From positions 1 through 20,858 of the forward strand of contig CAJPNZ010000048.1 of the NCBI GenBank assembly GCA_905372155.1: a stretch of DNA of 20,858 nucleotides, given 5' to 3'. The stretch's first letter is position 1. Each line of letters starts with the position of its first letter. The translations under genes were made by a program, and so were the position numbers. Under the pieces are notes generated by a model. That model saw nothing but the letters and a program-made list of their open reading frames with translations. It had not been told where the DNA came from and did no database searches. Below, piece by piece: positions 7,508 through 14,694 of this stretch. The DNA is from Propionibacteriaceae bacterium. Lineage in GTDB: Bacteria > Actinomycetota > Actinomycetes > Propionibacteriales > Propionibacteriaceae.

Positions 7508-8154
7508 GGCACGAGACCGTTCTCGTAGGCCCAGATGACCGCGTTGATGCGGTCGCGCAACCCCAGTTTGGTGAGGATGTTGGACACGTGGGTCTTGACG
7601 GTTTCGGGGCTGACGAACATCTCGGCCGCAATCTCGGCGTTGCTGAGGCCGCGTGCCAGGTGCAGCAGGGTGTCGTGTTCGCGTTCCGTCAACACCCCTG
7701 CCGCGACCCTGCCGGGGCAGTGGGGCTCCTGCCGGGGCGCGGTGAAGCGTTCGATGACCCGACGGGTGACCTGCGGCGACAGCAACCCCTCGCCGCGCCC
7801 CAGGATCTGCACGGCCTCGATGAGTTTCTCGGCCTCCGCGGTTTTCAGCAGGAATCCCGACGCGCCCGCCTGGAGGGTCTCGAACAGGAAGTCGTCGCGG
7901 TCGAAGGTGGTCAGTATCAGCACGGCCGAGCCGCATCCCCGGGACGTGAGCTCGCGGGTCGCCTCGATCCCGTTCATCCGGGGCATCTGCACATCCATGC
8001 AGACCACGTCGGGGCGCAGCTCGAGGGCCAGTTCGACGCCCCGGGTGCCGTCGCCCGCCTCGCCCGCCACCTCGATGCCGGGTTCGGTCTCCAGGATGGT
8101 CTTGAAGCCGGTGCGGATGAGGGGCTGGTCGTCGACCAGCAGGACCCGGATCAT
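7495..8154 (-). CDS. NarL/LuxR-family response regulator
   Basis: A 219-residue DNA-binding regulator. The receiver domain (about 1-120) has acidic residues D8 and D9, phosphoacceptor D54 in VCMDVQMP, T82/T83 and K104. The C-terminal LuxR-type helix-turn-helix (about 154-208) reads LTEREHDTLLHLARGLSNAE followed by a typical VSPETVKTHVSNI recognition region. The ATG at 8154 overlaps the kinase stop codon (ATGA), so the two are co-translated and form a pair. Its targets are unknown; the ABC transporters on either side are the obvious candidates (inference). The last few codons and the stop lie in a diverged repeat unit. Confidence 0.93.
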   Translation of the reverse strand: MIRVLLVDDQPLIRTGFKTILETEPGIEVAGEAGDGTRGVELALELRPDVVCMDVQMPRMNGIEATRELTSRGCGSAVLILTTFDRDDFLFETLQAGASGFLLKTAEAEKLIEAVQILGRGEGLLSPQVTRRVIERFTAPRQEPHCPGRVAAGVLTEREHDTLLHLARGLSNAEIAAEMFVSPETVKTHVSNILTKLGLRDRINAVIWAYENGLVPRSS

Positions 8155-9377
8155 GCGGTCGCTCCCGCCGTCGGGATCTCGGCTCGCACCCGGAAACCGC
8201 CCCGGGGTTTCGAACCGGCCTCGAGGCTGCCCCCGAGGGCCGTCACCCGTTCCCGCATCCCGGTCAGTCCGGTGCCGGTGCCCGGGATGTTGCGTCGCAT
8301 CCCGAAGCCGTCGTCCGAGACCTCCAGCTCCACGGAATCCTTCCGGGAGCGCAGGCGCACGGCGACGCTGGCGGTCGGGCCGGCGTGCTTGGCGGCGTTG
8401 GTGAGGGCCTCCTGGGCCACCCGGTAGAGGGTCAGTTCCACCGCGGGGCTGAGGTTGGATAGTTCCCCGATCGTCTCGTAGCTGACGCGCGCCTCCGCCA
8501 GTCGCGCGGACTCCACCAGGCCGGGTATGTCCTGCACTGTTGGCAGGCCCTCCTCCGTCGCGTCGGTCTCCCGCAGGGTGAACACCATCGAACGCAGGTC
8601 GTTCACCGCCTGTCGCGCGCTGGCCTCGATCTGCTTCAGCGATTTCTCGGTGTGCTCCGGGTCCCTTCCCAGCAGGCGCCGGGCGGCCGCGGCCTGCACC
8701 GACATGGTGGTGACGTGATGGGCGACGACGTCGTGCAGCTCGCGGGCGATCCGGAGCCTTTCCTCCTCGATGGCGCGGGTGATCAACTCGGCCTGCAGCG
8801 CCTTGACGTTTCTGTTGGCCTCGACCAGCTCCTGCCGTTCCAGGGCCTGCTGCCAGGCCCGGTCGCCGAAGACCCAGGCGCCCGCGAAGAAGGCGAGGTT
8901 GATCATCAGATAGAGGGTGAACAGCGCCGCCAGGGTGGTGGCGGAGGCGAACTGCACGTTCAGTTTCGCCGACCCCAGGTTGACCAGCAGGCTCAGGCAG
9001 ACGTTCAATCCCATGGCGATGCTGATGACGGTCCGGGTGGCCAGCGCCGCTCCGCGTCGGGCCGACCACGCCCCGATCGAGTAGAACGACAGGAAGAGCG
9101 TGACCTGGGATGCGTAGAGATCCATCCCGGTGGTGTTGGCCAGGGCGATGTAGAGCGCGTTGACGGCAATCCCGGAGGCCAGTGGGTGGCTTCGCCGCCA
9201 GATCAGGGGAAGAGGGAGCAGCAGACAACCGATCAGCTGGGTCTCAATGGGCGTGGCGAAGGTCGTCGAGCCCAGGACGAAGGTCAGCCAGGCCATCAGG
9301 CATCCCCCTGCCACGGCCGCGGCGGTGACGATCAGGTCCTGCCTCAGCCAGTTCTCGGGCAGTGCGCGTGAAGCCAT
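8151..9377 (-). CDS. DesK/NarL-type sensor histidine kinase
   Basis: A 408-residue membrane kinase. About six hydrophobic segments fill residues 14-172, with no sizeable extracellular domain, so the signal is probably sensed in or at the membrane. A short coiled coil (about 173-208) leads to the HisKA_3 dimerisation domain, with phosphoacceptor H215 in ARELHDVVAHH. The ATPase domain has the N box QEALTNAAKHA and glycine boxes DDGFGM and GTGTGLTGMRER. The ATG at 9377 has a -10 box 7 nt upstream. The frame is open back to 9542, but through an inverted repeat, and that extension would have no sensible protein. It pairs with the overlapping response regulator gene. Confidence 0.9.
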   Translation of the reverse strand: MASRALPENWLRQDLIVTAAAVAGGCLMAWLTFVLGSTTFATPIETQLIGCLLLPLPLIWRRSHPLASGIAVNALYIALANTTGMDLYASQVTLFLSFYSIGAWSARRGAALATRTVISIAMGLNVCLSLLVNLGSAKLNVQFASATTLAALFTLYLMINLAFFAGAWVFGDRAWQQALERQELVEANRNVKALQAELITRAIEEERLRIARELHDVVAHHVTTMSVQAAAARRLLGRDPEHTEKSLKQIEASARQAVNDLRSMVFTLRETDATEEGLPTVQDIPGLVESARLAEARVSYETIGELSNLSPAVELTLYRVAQEALTNAAKHAGPTASVAVRLRSRKDSVELEVSDDGFGMRRNIPGTGTGLTGMRERVTALGGSLEAGSKPRGGFRVRAEIPTAGATA

Positions 9378-9384
9378 GGAAGTG

Positions 9385-9390
9385 ATGGTA
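9385..9390 (-). promoter_or_regulatory. -10 box of the histidine kinase operon, leaderless
   Basis: On the reverse strand TACCAT lies 7 nt before the ATG at 9377. There is no Shine-Dalgarno sequence. Confidence 0.45.
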
Positions 9391-9428
9391 AATGCTTCGC
9401 GAAAAACGGGAACATCTGTCCGCCCGCC

Positions 9429-9498
9429 GGAAACGCCTGTCTTGCGGTCGTTCGCTTGCGCTGTAGCGCAGGCACACGACCGCAAGACAGGCGTTCCC
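9429..9498. repeat. 70-bp near-perfect palindrome, copy 1
   Basis: Two 34-nt arms (9429-9462 and 9465-9498) match at 30 of 34 positions around a 2-nt centre. The outer part reads GGAAACGCCTGTCTTGCGG and the centre TGCGCTGTAGCGCA. It lies between the divergent kinase and ABC operons. The same element, inverted, lies at 12284-12353 after the ABC operon. It could form a cruciform, or a hairpin in RNA. Confidence 0.85.
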
Positions 9499-9527
9499 GC
9501 TGTTCTGCCGGAGCGACCCCGCCGTGC

Positions 9528-9549
9528 TAGTGTATTAATCACTTAATAC
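9528..9549 (+). promoter_or_regulatory. Promoter with overlapping 18-bp operator palindrome
   Basis: TAGTGT (9528-9533) is a candidate -10 box. The palindrome GTATTAA-TCAC-TTAATAC (9532-9549, perfect 7-bp arms) overlaps its end and covers the predicted transcription start near 9540. A repressor bound there would block initiation. The half-sites look like those of GntR/YtrA- or TetR-type repressors, but no such regulator is encoded in the window. Confidence 0.55.
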
Positions 9550-9656
9550 GGCGATACGGAAGGTGTGTTCCGGTCCGTGGGGTCCGTGCCGTGACTCCGT
9601 ACCGACGGCTGGCGCCGCTTTCCCGATCATCGCGAACCGTCCGGAAGGATCATCCC

Positions 9657-10367
9657 TTGCTGAAAACAGTGGATTTGTCGCAGAGGTTCGGGGGGAACAA
9701 TCTGGTGCTGGACGGGGTCTCCGTGGCCTTCGACGAGGCCTCCGTCACCGCGATCATGGGGCCGTCCGGGTCCGGGAAGACCACGCTGCTCCACTGCCTG
9801 TCGGGCATGCTCCGTGCCACATCCGGGAAGGTGTTCCTCGACGGCGTCGACATCACGGGACTCGGGCGCAGAAGACTCGATGCGCTCAGGAGGACCTCCT
9901 TCGGTTTCATCTTCCAGGACTACAACCTGATCGACGCCCTGACCGCCGTCCAGAACGTGCGGCTGCCGTCGCTGTTCGGCGGAGCCGAGGTGACGGAGCC
10001 GCGGGCCCGGGAAATGCTCGCGCTGGTGGGCCTGTCGGGCCTGGAGAACCGGTACCCGGCCGAGCTGTCCGGCGGCCAGCGCCAGCGGGTCGCCATCGCG
10101 CGGGCACTGGCCGCGGAACGCAGGGTGGTCTTCGCCGACGAGCCGACGGGAGCCCTGGACAGCGCATCCCGGCGGGAGGTGCTGGAACATTTCGCCGCGC
10201 TCCCGGCGCTCGGGAGCACCGTCGTGGTCGTCACCCACGACCCGACCGTCGCCGCCGCGGCATCGCGAGTGCTCTTCCTGTACGACGGCGTGATCGTGGA
10301 CGACCGCAGCGGTCTCGGGGCCCGCGACATCGCCGCCAGGCTCACCGATCTGGAGGCGCGCCCATGA
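9657..10367 (+). CDS. ABC transporter ATPase, MacB/LolD/BceA-like
   Basis: A 236-residue ATPase of the MacB/LolD/BceA group. Walker A GPSGSGKT is at residues 35-42, the Q-loop at 87-88 (FQDYN), signature LSGGQ at 137-141, Walker B VVFADEPTGALD at 157-168 and the switch histidine at 194. I chose TTG at 9657 because GGAAGGA (9642-9648) lies 8 nt upstream and the protein family begins there. A GTG at 9591 would add 22 residues without a good ribosome site. The leader is about 115 nt. The gene ends in ATGA overlapping the permease start. It probably drives the FtsX-type permease in mechanical release of a peptide, lipoprotein or drug (inference). Confidence 0.9.
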   Translation: MLKTVDLSQRFGGNNLVLDGVSVAFDEASVTAIMGPSGSGKTTLLHCLSGMLRATSGKVFLDGVDITGLGRRRLDALRRTSFGFIFQDYNLIDALTAVQNVRLPSLFGGAEVTEPRAREMLALVGLSGLENRYPAELSGGQRQRVAIARALAAERRVVFADEPTGALDSASRREVLEHFAALPALGSTVVVVTHDPTVAAAASRVLFLYDGVIVDDRSGLGARDIAARLTDLEARP

Positions 10368-12262
10368 GGGCGCTGGAGATGATCCACCTGTCGACGCGGC
10401 TGGTGGTGCGCCACCTGGGGTTGTACGCCGGATGCGCCTTCACCATCGCCGCCACGGCGGTGGTCACGGGCGCCGAGACGACCGTCGCTGCGGCTTTCGG
10501 TGATCCCGGGCGGGTCTTCGTCGACGGCCTGGCCCGTGAGCAGGTGACGAAAACCGCCCAGCTGGCTGGCTGGCTGCTGACTGCGATGTGCGGGCTGGCC
10601 ATCGTCATCTCCGGTTTCCTGGTGTTCTCGGCCGTGAAGCAGGTCGTCTCGCTCCGGCAGCGGGAACTGGCGATGCTGCGGCTGGCCGGGGCCGGCCGGT
10701 GGCACGTCTGCGTCATGGCCTTCCTGGAATGCACGACGCTCGCCCTGGTGGCCTCCGCGCCGTCGGCACTGCTGGGAGGCGCGCTCGCCTCGCCCTTCTT
10801 CGAGATGCTGAAGACGGTCGGGATGTTCAGCAGGGTCGGGCTCGATACCTCCGTGCAGGTGCTTCCGATCGTGATGGTGACGGCGGTCCTGGTTCTCACC
10901 TCCGCCACGGCCGGCCTGCTGGCCGCGAGGAGCGCCACCCGGGGGGATCTGATCGGCAGCGCCGATCCGCTGTCCGGGCGAATGCGGCCCCTGCAGGTCG
11001 CGGGACGGCTGGTCGTGGCCGGGGCGTGCGTGTGCGCCGTGGCGCTGATCGGTCCGGACAGCGATGCGGGTCTGGCGATCCTGGTGCCGGTGATCGCGGT
11101 CGTGCCCCTGCTGGCCCTGGCTCCCTTCCTCGTGCCCGCGGTCACCTGGCTGGCCGGGAGGGTGCTGGCGCCCATCATGTCCGGTCCCGCCATGCTGGCG
11201 GCCGGGCGGGCCTCCAAGGACCGCCGCCGTTACGTCGGTGTCGCGATGCCGTTCATCCTCGCGGTCGGGCTGCTCGGTGGTTTCCACATCGGAAACGCGG
11301 TTGACGAGCATCGGACGTTCGGGGCGTACGGCGAGCTGCTCACCGCGACGGCCGTGGTGTCCGTTCCGGATGCGGCGAGCGCGGACCGGGTGGTGGATCT
11401 CATCGGCGGCAGCGCATCCACCATCGCGCGGCACACCTCCGCGATGCGACCCGTGGCCGATCCCGCCGGGAATCTCGAACTGAAACGCCTGAACTTCGTC
11501 GACCCGATGGCGTACGCGGAGCTGTGGAGCCAGCAGGTGGTCTCCGGGGATCTCTCACAGGCCGGGGGCAAGTCCATCGTCTCCGGTGAGAAGGGCGACG
11601 AGGTCGGTGACACCTACACCCTCGACGACGCGGCCGGGAAGCCGGTCACCCTGAGAGTGGTGGCGGTCGTCCGCGACCCCGTCAACGACGGTCTCTTCCT
11701 CGACTGGGCGCAGCTCGGGGCAATGACCGGCGGCCGCGCCGGGCCGCCGACGGTCTTCGTGAACGGAACCGGCGACACCGGGGAGCTCGCCGGGAAACTC
11801 GATGAGAACTCGGTGGCGGGTTCCGTCACGGACGTGCCCGGTTACGTGCAACGACGCCTGGAGGCCCGGCACGTCGCCACCACCAATTCGAACATCGGCC
11901 TGTTCGGGACCATCTATCTGATGAGCCTGGTCGGCATGACCCAGATGGCCATCGCGTCGAACCTCGGACGTCGCCGCGAGTACTCCACCCTGCGCTCGCT
12001 CGGTGTCGGTCGTGGGGGAGTGATGGGAGCGGTCGCGGTGGAGGCGGTGATCCTGCTGGTCACCTCGGCGATCCTGATCCTCGGGACGCTGCTGGGGCTC
12101 GGCGCGCGATACGCGCTCGGCGACGCATCCCTGGTCGGACCCGCGGTCATCGACGTGCTGCCGCAGACCCTCGGCGCCTTCGGGTTCATGAGTGCCTTTC
12201 TGATCGCAGGAAACGCTCTCGGTGCGTTCCTGGCGGCAGGAGACGACCCGGGACGGGCCTGA
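10364..12262 (+). CDS. FtsX/MacB-type ABC transporter permease
   Basis: A 632-residue membrane protein. An N-terminal helix at about 18-40 is followed by a three-helix FtsX block (about 65-190, with the loop QRELAMLRLAGAGRW), further helices at about 205-265, a helix at about 285-305, a large extracytoplasmic domain (about 310-500) and a second FtsX block (about 510-630, with RRREYSTLRSLGVGRGG). This two-block layout is typical of FtsX-domain export permeases. The ATG at 10364 overlaps the ATPase stop codon by 4 nt. The same frame is open upstream across the ATPase gene, but that stretch is a shadow. The substrate is not evident. Confidence 0.88.
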   Translation: MRALEMIHLSTRLVVRHLGLYAGCAFTIAATAVVTGAETTVAAAFGDPGRVFVDGLAREQVTKTAQLAGWLLTAMCGLAIVISGFLVFSAVKQVVSLRQRELAMLRLAGAGRWHVCVMAFLECTTLALVASAPSALLGGALASPFFEMLKTVGMFSRVGLDTSVQVLPIVMVTAVLVLTSATAGLLAARSATRGDLIGSADPLSGRMRPLQVAGRLVVAGACVCAVALIGPDSDAGLAILVPVIAVVPLLALAPFLVPAVTWLAGRVLAPIMSGPAMLAAGRASKDRRRYVGVAMPFILAVGLLGGFHIGNAVDEHRTFGAYGELLTATAVVSVPDAASADRVVDLIGGSASTIARHTSAMRPVADPAGNLELKRLNFVDPMAYAELWSQQVVSGDLSQAGGKSIVSGEKGDEVGDTYTLDDAAGKPVTLRVVAVVRDPVNDGLFLDWAQLGAMTGGRAGPPTVFVNGTGDTGELAGKLDENSVAGSVTDVPGYVQRRLEARHVATTNSNIGLFGTIYLMSLVGMTQMAIASNLGRRREYSTLRSLGVGRGGVMGAVAVEAVILLVTSAILILGTLLGLGARYALGDASLVGPAVIDVLPQTLGAFGFMSAFLIAGNALGAFLAAGDDPGRA

Positions 12263-12283
12263 CGGGTCGCCTGCCCTCCAGCC

Positions 12284-12353
12284 GGAAACGCTTGTCCTGT
12301 GGTCGTGTGCCTGCGCTACAGCGCAAGCACACGACTGCAAGGCAGGCGTTTCC
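12284..12353. repeat. 70-bp near-perfect palindrome, copy 2 (inverted relative to copy 1)
   Basis: Arms 12284-12317 and 12320-12353 are complementary apart from a few mismatches, with centre TGCGCTACAGCGCA. The reverse complement of this copy aligns with 9429-9498 over its full length with few differences. It lies 21 nt after the ABC permease stop codon and 22 nt before the purC promoter, so it may also act as a terminator, although no T run follows. Confidence 0.85.
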
Positions 12354-12375
12354 CGCCGTCAGGCAGCGGAGCCTC

Positions 12376-12381
12376 TAGGCT
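12376..12381 (+). promoter_or_regulatory. -10 box of purC, leaderless
   Basis: TAGGCT ends 6 nt before the GTG at 12388. There is no room for a ribosome binding site if transcription starts at the usual distance. Confidence 0.5.
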
Positions 12382-12387
12382 GACGTC

Positions 12388-13263
12388 GTGAGCCAGTTCG
12401 AATCGCTTGGTCTGCCCCTCATCCACGCCGGGAAGGTGCGCGAGATGTACGCGTTGCCCGACGGTGACGTGCTGATGGTGGCCACCGACAACATCTCCGC
12501 CTTCGACCACGTCCTGCCCACCCCCATCCCCGGCAAGGGGGCCGTGCTCACGCAGCTGTCGCTGTGGTGGTTCGAACGGCTGCGCGACCTGGTGCCCGAC
12601 CACGTCGTCTCCGTGGACGTTCCCGACGCGGTCAGGGGCCGCGCCGTCGTCGTCGAAAAACTCGACATGGTGCCGGTCGAATGCGTGGCGCGCGGCTATC
12701 TCACCGGGTCCGGCTGGGCCGAGTACCAGCGGTCACGGACGGTGTGCGGGGTGCCGCTGCCCGACGGGCTGCGTGACGGCGACAAACTCCCGGCCCCGAT
12801 CTTCACCCCCGCCATCAAGGCCCGGCTGGGGGAGCACGACGAGAACGTCGACCTCGCCACGATCGCCCGCCTCCACGGCGACGAGCTGGCCGTCCGGTTG
12901 CGCGACCTCACCCTCGAGGTGTACGCGCAGGCCGAGCGGATCGCCGCCGGACGGGGCATCATCCTGGCCGACACCAAGCTCGAGTTCGGGCGCCGCGACG
13001 ACGGAACCCTCGTGCTGGCCGACGAGGTGCTCACCCCCGACTCGTCGCGGTTCTGGGACGCGGAACTGTGGAGGCCGGGGGAGTCGCTGCCCAGCTTCGA
13101 CAAGCAGTACGTCCGCGACTGGCTGGCCGAGGAGTCCGGCTGGGACCGGGAGACGACCCCACCGGAGCTGCCCACCGAGGTGGTCGAGGCCACGCGCGCC
13201 CGCTACGTCGAGGCCTACGAACGCCTGACCGGGCGGTCGTTCCGGGAGATTCCTGCCGTATGA
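12388..13263 (+). CDS. purC: Phosphoribosylaminoimidazole-succinocarboxamide synthase (SAICAR synthetase)
   Basis: A 291-residue cytosolic enzyme that joins CAIR and aspartate using ATP to make SAICAR, the substrate of PurB. The ATP-grasp-like N-terminus has GKVREMY at 15-21 and ATDNISAFD at 32-40. Substrate-binding motifs DHVVSVDVP (71-79), VECVARGYLTGSGW (97-110) and PIFTPAIKA (137-145) are intact. Length matches the family in actinobacteria. The GTG start at 12388 is supported by conservation (about 11 residues before GKVRE) and by the -10 box. The PARG-type gene starts 7 nt after the stop codon and may have its own promoter overlapping the purC stop. Confidence 0.96.
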   Translation: MSQFESLGLPLIHAGKVREMYALPDGDVLMVATDNISAFDHVLPTPIPGKGAVLTQLSLWWFERLRDLVPDHVVSVDVPDAVRGRAVVVEKLDMVPVECVARGYLTGSGWAEYQRSRTVCGVPLPDGLRDGDKLPAPIFTPAIKARLGEHDENVDLATIARLHGDELAVRLRDLTLEVYAQAERIAAGRGIILADTKLEFGRRDDGTLVLADEVLTPDSSRFWDAELWRPGESLPSFDKQYVRDWLAEESGWDRETTPPELPTEVVEATRARYVEAYERLTGRSFREIPAV

Positions 13264-13264
13264 T
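13259..13264 (+). promoter_or_regulatory. -10 box of the PARG-type gene, leaderless, over the purC stop codon
   Basis: TATGAT spans the purC stop codon and ends 6 nt before the ATG at 13271, the same spacing as the other leaderless candidates. The gene could also be translated from read-through purC mRNA. Confidence 0.4.
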
Positions 13265-13270
13265 CACTGA

Positions 13271-14077
13271 ATGGTGCACCGGGACCATCTCGCGGCGCTG
13301 GCCCGCGAGACCGTCGAGATCATCGACCGCGGCTTCTACCTCAACGGCCGCGGTGAACGCGTCGAGCTGCGCGAACAGATCGAACGCGCCGTCGCGGGGA
13401 CCGTGGAGTACGCCCCCGACGCCGAACTCCCGAACCCGGAGCCGAAACCCGGAAGGGTGCACGTCAAGGTGCAGCAGATGGGTACTTTCGAGGCCGCCCA
13501 CCGGATACGGACGGCCGATCCGGTCGTCCTGAACTTCGCGTCGGCCACACACCCGGGCGGGGGTTTCCTGCTGGGTGCGCAGGCGCAGGAGGAGGCCCTC
13601 GCCCGCGACAGCGCCCTCTACGCCTGTATCCGTGGCCGCGACATGTACCGCATCAACCGCGACCACGACCGGGCCTACAGCCACGCGATGATCTACTCGC
13701 CCGCCGTGCCGGTGTTCCGGGGCGGGGACGACTCCCTCATCGACGCGCCGTGGCTGACCGCCATCATCACCGCCCCGGCGCCCAACGCGGGAGCGGCGAA
13801 GTGGCGCACCCCGGGGGAGACGGCGCGGCTCGAGGAGGCGCTGAGTGAACGCGCCCGCAGGGTGCTGGTCGTCGCACACGACCACGGCCACCGGAATCTG
13901 GTGCTCGGCGCCTGGGGTTGTGGGGTTTTCCGCAACGATCCCGGTTTCGTCGCCGCCACTTTCCGCGACCTGTTGGCCGGTCCCTTCGCCGGGGCCTTCG
14001 ACCTGGCGGTCTTCGCCATCCTCGATCGGACGAGGGAACAACGCGTGTTCGAACCCTTCCGCGCCGCCTTCACCTGA
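13271..14077 (+). CDS. Bacterial-type poly(ADP-ribose) glycohydrolase-like protein (TIGR02452/PARG_cat)
   Basis: A 268-residue cytosolic macrodomain-fold protein of the TIGR02452 family, which includes bacterial PARG enzymes that cleave ADP-ribose polymers. The diagnostic loop HPGGGFLLGAQAQEE is at residues 94-108: GGG (96-98), seven residues, then QEE (106-108), where the glutamates (E107/E108) are the expected catalytic residues. The upstream strand VVLNFASATHP and the late GAWGCGVFRNDP loop match the ADP-ribose pocket of the fold. All key residues are present, so it is probably active. No partner ADP-ribosyltransferase is in the window. It follows purC by 7 nt and is convergent with the DUF2510 gene. 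The family call is strong; the physiological role is unknown. Confidence 0.88.
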   Translation: MVHRDHLAALARETVEIIDRGFYLNGRGERVELREQIERAVAGTVEYAPDAELPNPEPKPGRVHVKVQQMGTFEAAHRIRTADPVVLNFASATHPGGGFLLGAQAQEEALARDSALYACIRGRDMYRINRDHDRAYSHAMIYSPAVPVFRGGDDSLIDAPWLTAIITAPAPNAGAAKWRTPGETARLEEALSERARRVLVVAHDHGHRNLVLGAWGCGVFRNDPGFVAATFRDLLAGPFAGAFDLAVFAILDRTREQRVFEPFRAAFT

Positions 14078-14405
14078 CTCGGTTTCTCAGGCGATCCGCA
14101 GGTTTTCCTTGGCCTGATCGAGGGCGCATCCGGCGCCTTCTCGTTTCAAGCGCTGCCCGTCGGTTCGGTGGACACGGTGTCCGCGGGGGTGGTTGGTTGG
14201 AGACCCGGCCGAGCACGCTCCACGCCAGCAGCGCAACCGCGACGACCCCCACCGCCAGCACGACCCACATCACCCAGCCGCCCTTCCGGCCGGGGGAACC
14301 CGGCGTCGTCGCGGGTCGCCGGGGCTCGGGGGCGCCCTTCCACGCGTTGCCGTCCCAGTAACGCATGTGGTCTTCGGGATCCGGATACCAACCGGGTTGC
14401 GACAT
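14070..14405 (-). CDS. DUF2510 single-pass membrane protein, possibly frameshifted
   Basis: A 111-residue protein that opens with the DUF2510 motif PGWYPDPEDHMRYWDGNAW (residues 4-22), a Trp-rich module common at the N-terminus of actinobacterial membrane proteins. One transmembrane helix follows at about 44-66. The tail after VSNQ is strongly basic and Arg-rich, and unusually the frame runs 8 nt into the 3' end of the opposing PARG-type gene. In the neighbouring frame the same bases give PTTPADTVSTEPTGSA and a stop at 14146, which looks like a normal Thr/Ser/Pro tail. One indel in the C-rich run near 14190 would restore it. The start at ATG 14405 is firm; the 3' end is uncertain. Confidence 0.65.
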   Translation of the reverse strand: MSQPGWYPDPEDHMRYWDGNAWKGAPEPRRPATTPGSPGRKGGWVMWVVLAVGVVAVALLAWSVLGRVSNQPPPRTPCPPNRRAALETRRRRMRPRSGQGKPADRLRNRVR

Positions 14406-14413
14406 GGCGCGAA

Positions 14414-14419
14414 ATTGTA
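14414..14419 (-). promoter_or_regulatory. -10 box of the DUF2510 gene, leaderless or nearly so
   Basis: On the reverse strand TACAAT ends 8 nt before the ATG at 14405. It lies 23 nt from the purS -10 box on the other strand, so the two promoters are divergent and partly overlap. Confidence 0.45.
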
Positions 14420-14442
14420 GGACAGGGCGGGATCCGGCCCGA

Positions 14443-14448
14443 TAGGGT
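14443..14448 (+). promoter_or_regulatory. -10 box of purS-purQ, leaderless
   Basis: TAGGGT ends 6 nt before the purS ATG at 14455. There is no Shine-Dalgarno sequence. Confidence 0.5.
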
Positions 14449-14454
14449 GCTGTC

Positions 14455-14694
14455 ATGTCACGCGTCGTCGTCAACGTCATGCCCAAACCCGAGATCCTCG
14501 ATCCGCAGGGCAAGGCGGTCACCGGTGCCCTCAAACGTCTCGGGTTCGATGGGATGACCGTCCGCCAGGGCAAACGCTTTGAGGTGGATGTGGACGGCGA
14601 GGTCACTCCCGAGGTTCTGGAACGGGTTTCCCAGGCCGCGGAGAAACTGCTCGCCAACACCGTCATAGAGGCCTACGAAGTGGTGACCGGCTGA
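14455..14694 (+). CDS. purS: FGAM synthase subunit PurS
   Basis: A 79-residue cytosolic protein that bridges PurL and PurQ in the three-part formylglycinamidine ribonucleotide synthase and helps pass ammonia from PurQ to PurL. The start RVVVNVMPKPEILDPQGKAV and the G(F/Y)DGMTVRQGKRFEVD region are characteristic of the family, and the length is typical. Its stop codon overlaps the purQ start by 1 nt (TGATG), so the two are coupled. The PurL gene, needed for activity, does not follow and is not in the window. Confidence 0.95.
   Translation: MSRVVVNVMPKPEILDPQGKAVTGALKRLGFDGMTVRQGKRFEVDVDGEVTPEVLERVSQAAEKLLANTVIEAYEVVTG

Noticed and set aside
6142..8427. Long forward-strand open frame of about 760 codons
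   Set aside because: It is antisense to the ABC ATPase, response regulator and kinase genes and arises from high GC. The translation resembles no protein, and it contains the tandem repeat read through.
7495..9228. Response regulator frame extended to 577 codons
   Set aside because: The extension is an out-of-frame reading of the histidine kinase gene. The receiver domain starts at the ATG at 8154.
9378..9542. Upstream extension of the histidine kinase
   Set aside because: It would translate the 70-bp palindrome. The -10 box at 9385-9390 and the start of hydrophobic sequence support ATG 9377.
9563..10363. Apparent long fusion upstream of the FtsX-type permease
   Set aside because: The open frame crosses the ATPase gene in another frame and is Arg/Gly-rich shadow sequence. 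The permease starts at the ATGA overlap at 10364.
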